A DNA stretch of 64,000 bases from Colias croceus (Eukaryota > Arthropoda > Insecta > Lepidoptera > Pieridae). This document shows positions 56,401 to 64,000 of this stretch, one piece after another. The stretch covers positions 3,372,501-3,436,500 of the forward strand of contig NC_059553.1 in assembly GCF_905220415.1 (NCBI RefSeq), in the 5' to 3' direction. Both the position numbers and the translations under genes were made by a program. The notes under the pieces were generated by a model. It saw nothing but the letters and a program-made list of their open reading frames with translations. It was not told the DNA's origin and did no database searches. Position 1 is the stretch's first letter, and each line of letters starts with the position of its first letter.

Positions 56401-59400
56401 TTTTTAAGTTTAGGAAAAAAAATATTGAAGTATATTTTCTAGTTAGAAGACTATCTAGAGAACTACATAATTATTATAACTGTAATGACCATGTTTAATA
56501 TTGATTATCATTACTTTTGGATCAACCCATGTACATGGGATATTCGTATCTCATACTAAAAGTATGGGAGGGTTTCAAGTTAATATTTTAGATATTTCTT
56601 GTTTTATTTTTAAAAATTTATTATGGCCATTTTACTCGTTAGGTTAAATACTTTCGATGTCAGTTTAAAGTTTTTTGATATCTGTAATAGTTACGGAATA
56701 ATCGCCTGTGCACACTTAACGATTACACCCTGTATAAAAACACCATCCAATCTCATCATCTTCCAATATTTTAGAGTCCTCTTACGTACCACAATGAAAC
56801 ATATTAAAAATCGTAATTCGATCCTAAATTTTTTACAATTGGCATTTGTCATTGAATGATCATGCTACTTATATTATATTGTGTAATAAGACAAATGAAC
56901 TATACTTAGATTAAATAGACTTAAATTTTAATATGTAATATTACAGTATATTTATAGTAATTTTAATATACTCACAGTTTCATCAAGTTCCTGCAAGCCA
57001 AGTAAACTACTGAAGTCCCGGCTACGTTTCGCTTCTTCCTTATCTTCTATCAAAGACGCTCCGACTTTCCTCTCCAAGAACACTGTGAATCCTTCATTGA
57101 GCCAGAAATGCTCAAAGTTCCTGTTTGTGACGAGGTTGCCCGTCCAACTGTGCATTATTTCGTGGACGATGACATCTGCTTGGCTTCTGTCTCCAGCCTG
57201 AATAAGATTATATCGATTACTATAAACTTTAAAGCAATTTGTAAATTGCAATAATTGTACGACCCAATGGCACTAGGCAGGTGTTTAATAGATTTTATAA
57301 ATTTCCTCATAAATTAATGAACTTAAGCAAAACATGACAAGCATCTCATAAAAGTATAATGTAGCCTATTTCGTATGAAAGTTGTCGTGTATATAATTTT
57401 AACTCGTATTAGTCACACAGACATAAGTAGCTTAACATGCTGATATTAGAAATATTTAAAGTTTTTTAAGAACAAAAAAGAAGTAATCTTGTTTATGAGC
57501 CATATCCAAAATAGATTTATAGCCGTGAATAATTGCGATTACGATTTCAATGGTATTTACGTTTATGGTATAACAGAAATGAGTATCGATTCGAAACAAC
57601 AAATATACCTATGCAATTATAAATTATTTAATTTACAGAGTGGAATTTTATATATATCGTATAATTACGAAATTCCACCCTCTACACTACTCTACTTTTA
57701 CAGAAAACTGGAAACGTTTTTTTTTTCGTTTTGTCTTTTGTTTTAAATAAAAAAAGGGTAAAACCGCGGGGAACAGCTTGTAATACATATAATTACCAAT
57801 AACGTAGGCGTAACAAACGTTAGACATGGATTCTCCATACCACCATAGGGGAAGGAGGGGGGTAACACAAGCAAATCATACTGCGACCACTGATAAGGTC
57901 CACAGAGCTTTTCAGCCGCTTGCAAATACTTTTCGGTGTTGGCAAACTCCCATGCACTCCTTTCAATCTCTTCTTTTTCTGACCAGACGTGCGACCTGAA
58001 ATCATAAGGGTATATAAACCATACTCGCTTTAATTAACTAGAAGATTATTTATGTATTTAAAGTTAACATGCTTCGTATTTTAGTCACTTTAAATGAACG
58101 ATTTTTTCCAAATATTAATTGTTAATCCTCAAAAATTATCGAACTTCTAATTTTTACATCTAAAACTTAAACAAGTACTTGATGGGAAGCAAAAGTTCAT
58201 TTTTTCTATATAAACAATATTTTTCGAAACTATAGGTTTTAGATACACATCCTATTATTTACCTATAAAAAATATCAACTCTACCACAAAACATATAGAA
58301 TTGAACACCAGACCACACACATAAACTCACCTCGGACCAAGCTCCCTCGACTCCAAAACACCGACAGCAATGGCCAACAAATACGACGGTATAGGCACAG
58401 GCTGTCTAAACGTATATGTAGTACTGTTACTATCTCCTCTGATAGCGCTCATGAGAACTGTGAACGGTTCTGGGGCTGTTACTTCTGCGTTATATGTGAA
58501 TTTAACTGCTGGTGAATCTTGGCAGGGAAGAATTGAACGAGCGTGGATTGGCTGAAAACAATTGTTTCTGTATATAATTTATTTTTTTAATAAATTCTCA
58601 ATAGGTAAAAATATAGTGGAGTAGGGATACTGGACACGCAAAATGTCGTTGAGTTGCGGAATTTAATTATTAAGGATACCTGAATGAGTCTATAAATTAT
58701 TAAGCTATTGCATAGCTTCTATCGCGGGCCTTGAGCGCGGGGACCGAATCGAGAAATTCCGTAACGAAAAAACCTCACGCTCCCCTCTCCGACGGGCGGA
58801 GGTGTGGCTTGAAGGCATAGCATGCAATAGCTTTACACGTCGTTTTGAGTAATGCCATTAGCACTACATAAATAAATCATTAAAAATTATTTATTAAAAA
58901 AAATAAGTCATTACCTATGTAGTAAACCTTTAGGGGTACATAAATAACTCAGTAACTTATTAAAACAAATAATAATAAGTCTTTAGCATACGTAAATAAG
59001 TCAATAACTTATTTAAAACAAATATAAATTAAATCATAAATAATTTCGTTATAACTTTAAACATTTATATTTTCAAAGACATTAAATACGTACCTGACAT
59101 TGACTGAACATATATGGGTACTTTTTGCCTGACGTCTGCTTCGCGTCCAACCATTGTAAAGCAGTAGCTGTCGGTGATGTTTTATACTTGATCCTTATCT
59201 TTATTCTGTGAATATACCCTCATATTAATATATCAAAAAAGAACGTGAGCGTGCGCACGTGTCAGAAGTGAAACTTCTTAAGATTCAAAGATACCAAAAT
59301 CGTCGTCTACCCCATGACGTGACGGTATTACCATGGCGCGACATTGAAATATTACGCGAACGACACCAACGCGCCTAAAGAAGATTCACTTCAAAAATAT

Positions 59401-62111
59401 CTATAAGCTATTATATTTATTAGTGCTTAAATCACAAAGAAAACTATCCTAAGTCATTTGAACTACATCCAATTATAAAACAAACAACATCCTGTAATTA
59501 CACTAAATGTACGCTATTTCCAATCTAACTGTAATCAAACTATAAAGGAATGTATTTTTAACTGCGTCTTACACACGACCATCCACATTCATGCTATTAA
59601 GACTTGTTTGCATGACCTTAAGAAACATTGTTGAGTCTGCACATATATGATTATCGCTTTGAGAACCCATGATCGGTTTATAAATATAACCATTGTAGGA
59701 CATTGCCATTGTTGTAGCCGATGGTACTTGTTTTATTTCATGTGTTTTTTCTTCTTGTTTTGTTTTGTTCAACTCTGTACAGAACTTCCTTCAAGAAGAC
59801 GCGATTTTAGTGATAGTTGTTAATTTTAAAATCACATTTTCTGTCTAGGGTGAAAAATTCGCACTAATTTTCCAGCTATGACGTATTATTTTATTAATGT
59901 TGCTATTTCAGAATTTCACTTTTTAATATGGCGATGACTATTTAAAGATCAAGTCTCGTCTGAATTCATACACAGGGTATACAAATTGGGTTTGGACAAC
60001 CCTATTTCTTTTTCAACTAAATTGCAATAAATGACCAATAAATAATGTTTCTATTGTACAATATACTATAAACCTACTTCTGATCAACTGTAGCTGGTTC
60101 GGCAAGTGGTATAGTAAGCTTTGATCCATAATTTGGAACAGGGTTGTCTAGTCTATATTCCAATGACTTTCCATCCTCTGTTTCAATTGATTCAATAGTT
60201 ATATCACTCGAATCTAATATCTGAAATAAACAGTTTTTATCATGTAACAAATGACAAGATCAAGATGGTTTGATAAAAATCTTATGATTAGAGATCCCAC
60301 TTGTAAGAAAATAAATTGATAAACAGCAATTTGAAAAATCAATTTCTATGAATTACTTTAATGACATATTTATGTAACTATATTCATCCATATTCATTGG
60401 GTTGGGGTCGCGATAAACAAATGGTTATCACAAACATGTACATCTGGAATAAAATGAGATTTAATAAACATACTCACCAATTCATTTATATTGTCTAAAG
60501 CATTAATGGTTAAATCTGCTATTCCACTCAATTGTTTATTTTCAAAATCCACATTCAATTTTAAATCCACATGCTTTATTATGGCCAATTCTGGAAAAAA
60601 AATAGATGTGATAATTATAAGAAAATCTTTCAAAGCCCATAATTTTTATTTTTGAGACTTTCATTTTGTTATTTTATATAAATGATATAAATCTGATACA
60701 GTTTACATTTATACGTAAAACAATTTAATACATAAAACATTGATATAATATGGTTCTACATAAAATTGATTATTAAAATCAATTCAGTAATATTTCAGTT
60801 TATTGATAACACAAAAATATCAAATCAATGTTTTTCTCTGTAATATTTGTGGATGAAATAGAAAAATATCTAATCATTTCTTTCATAAATTAAAAAGTTT
60901 AGTATTTATTTTTATTATTTAGTTATATGAGAATGGTAAGAAAATTTTTCAAGGGAATATTAAATTACTAGGATTTAGGTAAAAAAAATAATTCTTAAAA
61001 CATACCAGGCCTTGAATGTGATGAAGGATCAAGTGGACTCAAAGCCATAGCTTCTATTTCCCTAAAAATGAAAACATTTATGAGGAAAACTGTACACAAC
61101 AACCTAAAACCATTCCCTAACATTGTGCCCGTGCAATCTGTACCAAGGCTATGATTCAAAGGAATCAGTATATATAGTCACAGCATGATCTAACACAGAA
61201 GGTAATAAGTACACTACAAACAAATACAATTCTTAAACTCTAAATAATAAAGACTATATCTTTTTAACTTTACTAGAACTACCAATAAAGAGAAAACTGC
61301 ATCTAGCTTTCGTTTTTATAATGACATTCATGATACACAAATTATTCAAACATTTGATCACAATGTTAAATATAGAAGTATTTGTATCAATAGAGAATCA
61401 TTTATATTAATGGTTCATCTTTAATACAATGAAGAATCACACTTCAAAGATGCATCTTTGAGCCCTAAAAAGAGTTAATTAAAGAAGTTACAACTAATGT
61501 TAATGTATTTGAAATCTAAATTTAAGATAAAAGTTGTGAACATTTTACACTTGTCGGTATAAATTATAAGTTTCAGGTGAAATCATTAATTTTCTAGAGA
61601 TAGTCCCTGACATTAAGCTTCCTCTAATCCATTGAACAATGAGCAGATCAGTCCTACCAGTTAAAAATGGATAAATTAATAATAGGAAACATATATGTAT
61701 ATAGGAAAAAAAGGTTTACTTTCATAATATACCTATTTATAATTCACGTTATAAAGGGTTACCGCTCTACGGTCAGCGGTTTAGATGTATATTATGTAAA
61801 AATATTCCATTTGCTGCTATGTAAATAACCGATAAATAATTTTCGAGAACAACTACTTCCTATTAAATAGTGATTAACGGGTAAATTGAACGGCTAACAG
61901 AGGTAAATAATATTAAAAATTGACACCTGCTAGTGGTACACAATTGTTGTGTTTTTATCAGTGAAAATGGAACGCTGTAATGTTGTTGACAATATCGTAT
62001 GTTTTTCAATCTCGAACTGATTGAATAATTTAATCTGCTATTTTTTGTTAAGACTTGATATCGAACAGGCCAACGAAAGTGCCTCGTGATCACTTTGCCG
62101 ATGACAGACAT
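53401..62111 (-). CDS. LTA4H: Leukotriene A4 hydrolase / aminopeptidase (M1 zinc metallopeptidase)
   Basis: Minus strand, phases verified at every junction. Coding exons: optional 62111-61927; 61061-61006 (common ATG 61048); 60590-60478; 60220-60078; 59205-59094; 58551-58331; 57995-57797; 57197-56976; then either 54962-54815 (9A) or 54777-54633 (9B); 54371-54200; 53848-53401. From MALSPLDP the protein is 606 (9A) or 605 (9B) residues, like the 611-residue human enzyme. GGMEN is at 262-266 and the zinc site HEIMH..E at 289-293 and 312. The proton-donor Tyr of VPYEKG is near 383, and the substrate-carboxylate pair is in GRMKYVRP in the last exon. It cleaves N-terminal residues from short peptides. 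Epoxide-hydrolase activity cannot be assumed in insects. No GPI signal or membrane segment is present. Confidence 0.97.
54633..54777 (-). other. LTA4H: LTA4H alternative exon 9B
   Basis: 145 nt, from acceptor TTTGTAG to donor CCTG|GTAAGA. It encodes VHQLGVDNALTRL.. then HPDDAFSTVPYEKGSLFLRY. It starts at phase 0 and ends at phase 1, exactly as 9A. It keeps the catalytic Tyr and the Asp of HPDD. The N-terminal third differs strongly from 9A. Confidence 0.9.
54815..54962 (-). other. LTA4H: LTA4H alternative exon 9A
   Basis: 148 nt, from acceptor TTTGCAG to donor CCAG|GTAAGG. It encodes INKNLGASNPLTQL.. then HPDDAFSRVPYEKGSLFLRY. It is the first of the pair in transcription order. Only 37 nt separate its end from the start of 9B. 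Confidence 0.9.
55276..56732. mobile_element. DNA transposon with ~165-bp terminal inverted repeats, TA-flanked
   Basis: Left end CAGGGTGTAATCGTTAAGTG.. (55276 on) and right end (to 56732) are reverse complements over about 165 bp with roughly one mismatch in ten. TA flanks both sides, as in Tc1/mariner-type insertions. The interior is interrupted by a mariner. It lies in the LTA4H intron between exons 8 and 9A. Its own transposase is not recognisable. Confidence 0.85.
55627..56531 (+). pseudogene. Inactive mariner (D34D) transposase, nested
   Basis: A mariner bounded by inverted GGTTGATCCAAAAGTAATG ends and TA. A plus-strand transposase remnant is readable despite frame breaks: MDVTRVHHVYAETK, then VVFWDAEGIIMVEYF, HQDNAPDHKA and LAPIYFYLFP. 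The spacing from the Asp of HQDN to the last catalytic position is 34 residues, but that Asp is replaced by Tyr. Several stops and frameshifts are also present. It is inserted inside the 55276-56732 element. Confidence 0.85.
58701..58834 (-). mobile_element. MITE with AAGCTATTGCATA ends
   Basis: Reverse copy of 44336-44490, in the LTA4H intron between exons 5 and 6. It contains CTATCGCGGGCCTTGAGCGC, GGACCGAATCGAGAAATTCC and GGCGGAGGTGTGGCTTGAAG. Confidence 0.8.
59241..59396. mobile_element. MITE, GAAGTGAAACTTCTT family
   Basis: A close relative of 27604-27762 (GTGTCAGAAGTGAAACTTCT, GATTCAAAGATACCAAAAT, CATGACGTGACGGTATTACC). It lies in the LTA4H intron between exons 4 and 5. Confidence 0.7.
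59569..59790 (-). other. Unexplained open frame in LTA4H intron
   Basis: About 72 open codons on the LTA4H sense strand (from about 59787 to the stop at 59569). The composition looks protein-like (EEKTHEIKQVPSATTM, SYNGYIYKPIMGSQSD). It does not match LTA4H and has no clear splice sites in the right phase. It could be a retrocopy fragment or an unrecognised transposon ORF. Confidence 0.2.
61927..62111 (-). other. LTA4H: LTA4H upstream exon encoding a mitochondrial-type presequence
   Basis: An ATG at 62111-62109 (A at -3) opens 61 codons plus 2 nt up to the donor AGCAG|GTGTCA. Joined to the acceptor at 61061 it reads on in frame through TTSREIEA into the normal start MALSPL. The first residues are MSVIGKVITRHFRWPVRYQV. 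The 62 residues up to that junction contain no Asp or Glu and many Arg, Lys, Ser and Thr, as in mitochondrial targeting sequences. A further in-frame ATG at 62180 would add 23 residues. Confidence 0.7.
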
Positions 62112-62180
62112 TTTTTTTAAGCTCCGCTCCGCTAGTTGACAGTCGCAATGACATGTTGATTTTTTAAAAATACAAAACAA

Positions 62181-62739
62181 TTGACATTCACAGAGTAATT
62201 GCCAGTTTGATGAAATAGGTTCTGATACGTGGTTCTGTGACTCCTCACATCACAGCATATTCTTCTGTGATATTCTTCAATAAATTTTCACAAAATATTG
62301 AATAAAGATTAATAATTACCTAAGTATAACACACACGGAACCACAGAGTAAGTAATAAGGAACGCTTCTTATATCACTACAAGGAAAGGATAGCATAAAA
62401 AAATCGTTATAAATCATACATGTTTAAGCGGCAACATTATTGGAATAAGTATGTCAAGTGTATGACATATTGACATATCGCATACGGCATATCAATTTGT
62501 TGACCAATGTCATATCAATCGTCTTGTCGTTGTTTTATTTTTTCATAGCGAACTACGAAGTGTGAATCGTAACAATAATAAAAATAACAATACTTTAGCC
62601 ACAAATAACTTACATTTATTAGTGCTTAAAAGTGGTCACTATATCTTAATACCCGCGATTGTAAATTTAATTATTATAAATAGTGTTTCTCGCCCTGGAG
62701 GCGAGAAGGTTTCACCGAGCGCCAACAACCGATGAACTT
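62181..62739. promoter_or_regulatory. Shared promoter region, LTA4H / Neurl2
   Basis: About 630 bp separate the LTA4H upstream ATG (62111) and the Neurl2 ATG (62740), which point away from each other. It must include both 5'UTRs and promoters. No clear TATA-initiator pair was found. Confidence 0.45.
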
Positions 62740-63689
62740 ATGATATCTATAATGCTGTCGCGGTTTCACCACTACCATGGCTCAAATATTATTTTATTTG
62801 AAGATAATACAGTTGCTTATCGAAAAGCAAGTTTCGCGCATGGTTTAACTTTTAGTGAGAAACCGTTACTGCCAGGTGAAATATTTTTAGTGGAAATCGA
62901 AAAAACAGAACGCGGATGGAGTGGTCATATGCGTTTAGGTTTGACGTTGCTCGACCCCCAGAGTACTGCATTAGGAGAGAAAGGTTTGCCGCAATACGCT
63001 CTTCCTGACCTCGCTAACACGGGTATGTCGTGGATATTCCCTATATCAAAGTCACAAAATAATGTACTTATAGAACTTATCAATCAAGGTACTAGTGGGC
63101 GACGAGATAACGAGCCTAGAGTATCTGTATTAGGGGATGCCCACAATGTACACACTCCTCGTGGCTATGTATCTAAGTCCACTTTAAGACCACAGACTGT
63201 ATCAAAAAATGGCACTCCACAAGGCATCTTACCTATGGATGCTGGAAGTCGTATAGGTGTTATGTTTGTTCCATGCCCTAAAAAGAGTAAAGACGAGCCT
63301 GATTTAGCTGAAATGCATTTCATTATAAATGGAGAAGAGCAAGGCCCATGCACAAAAGCAATACCTTATACTAGAGGTCCCTTACATGCTGTTGTTGATG
63401 TTTATGGAACAACAAAACAAGTACGAATTATACAACTCTATGGAGGTAATAAAAAAAATCTTTGATTATGTACCAACAATTTATTTATTTTTTTATGTAT
63501 GAAGGGGTTTAGATCAAGGATAGTTATGGAGTGTTCTATTGTTTCTTTTATTTATATTATGTTTTTTTTTATATTTCAGTGAAAACATTACAAAATGTTT
63601 GCCGAGATGCTATCCTACAATTTGTGAAGGATGGTTCAGTGAAGTCATTGCCCCTTCCCCAGTGTTTAAAGGACTTTTTACTCTCATAG
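62740..63689 (+). CDS. Neurl2: Neuralized-like protein 2 (NHR domain plus SOCS box)
   Basis: Two exons: 62740-63445 and 63580-63689, joined at phase 1 (GGA G|GTAATA; ATTTCAG|TG), giving 271 residues. The frame is open from 62680, but 62740 is its first ATG; ATG 62752 (MLSRFHHYHG) is an alternative. The NHR domain (about residues 7-233) has FHHYHGSNIILFED, SFAHGLTFSEKPLLPGEIFL, GHMRLGLTLLDP, GVMFVPCP, MHFIINGEEQGP and HAVVDVYGTTKQVRIIQLYG. The second exon encodes a SOCS box (LQNVCRDAILQFV, then LPQCLKDFLL). In vertebrates the protein (Ozz) is the substrate receptor of a Cullin-5 E3 ligase; that role is inferred here. Confidence 0.96.
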
Positions 63690-63867
63690 AAGTGGCCATT
63701 CTCAATGGTAGTGACAATACAGCTCTTGGGGAATATATTATTTGCTTTGCAAGTTTTGGGTAGAACATTCCTGGCTTTGATAAGTAAAGCCTATATTAAT
63801 TTAATGTTTCTTTTTGTAAAATATGAAATAGCAAGTGGTTTAGAAGTTCAAATAATAGAAGAATTAT

Positions 63868-63878
63868 AATAAAATAAA
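63868..63878 (+). terminator. Poly-A signals of Neurl2
   Basis: Two overlapping AATAAA hexamers at 63868-63873 and 63873-63878, about 180 nt after the stop codon. Confidence 0.6.
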
Positions 63879-64000
63879 ATTTTCTATACTATATTCGAGA
63901 AGAATTAGAGCTTGTTCATAGTTCTGTAAAAATGTATCAGTTTCTCTCATAATAACCCATATCAAACTATAATGTTAGTTTGCACTTTTAATTAAGTTGT

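Noticed and set aside
53401..62111. Membrane aminopeptidase N cluster (Bt-toxin receptor type), suggested by HEIMH and GGMEN
   Set aside because: There is no signal peptide, GPI-anchor tail or Thr-rich stalk. Length, N-terminus (MALSPLDP), HPDDAFS..PYEKG and C-terminal GRMK segment fit LTA4H, not APN.
62683..62739. Extended start of the Neurl2 frame at 62683
   Set aside because: The codon there is GTG. The first real ATG in frame is at 62740, and an in-frame stop lies at 62677-62679.

Overview
This window looks like nuclear DNA of a moth or butterfly (Lepidoptera). The DNA is AT-rich by eye. Genes are split by GT-AG introns into short exons. The intergenic and intronic space is crowded with repeat types I associate with lepidopteran genomes: short elements ending in CTAGT, a tRNA-derived SINE, many MITEs, Dong/R4-like and CR1/Jockey-like LINEs, and a mariner. 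No prokaryotic, viral or CRISPR-type locus was seen.

Positions 1-20 kb: essentially gene-poor and repeat-rich. It holds a LINE nested inside another LINE (4060-6400), a SINE with a 21-bp target duplication (8801-9184), a GC-rich TIR element (6977-7404), two dispersed LINE tails with target duplications, and many CTAGT-ending repeats. Only a weak candidate promoter (about 1891-1946, minus) and a CpG-rich patch (15.2-15.45 kb) hint at genes.

Positions 20-30 kb: two small minus-strand genes of unrecognised family. One encodes a 115-aa acidic protein without a signal peptide (20532-20879). The other encodes a 134-aa secreted proline-rich protein (26401-27551). Both appear to have a TATA box, a tiny non-coding leader exon and a long 5'UTR intron filled with transposons. 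A third gene of the same architecture (49427-50239, plus) encodes a 270-aa acidic secreted protein with a repeated QVA-type motif.

Positions 32-46 kb: a head-to-head pair of conserved housekeeping genes, PRRC1 (minus, 8 coding exons, 368 aa) and a SNX1/SNX2-type sorting nexin (plus, 10 coding exons, 462 aa). They share a roughly 590-bp promoter region and both concern membrane traffic.

Positions 51-64 kb: mitochondrial ribosomal protein L13 (minus, 3 exons, 178 aa), leukotriene A4 hydrolase/aminopeptidase (minus, 53.4-62.1 kb) and a Neuralized-like-2 gene (plus, 2 exons, 271 aa) that is divergent from LTA4H. I joined every coding exon of these genes by hand, and splice phases agree throughout.

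The most interesting observations are in LTA4H. First, there are two homologous versions of the exon carrying the catalytic tyrosine (54815-54962 and 54633-54777). They are only 37 nt apart and each is 3n+1 long, so they look like mutually exclusive exons. Second, an upstream exon (61927-62111) is in frame with the normal start and adds a 66-residue extension whose first 62 residues contain no acidic residue, which looks like a mitochondrial targeting sequence. The gene may therefore make up to four enzyme forms.
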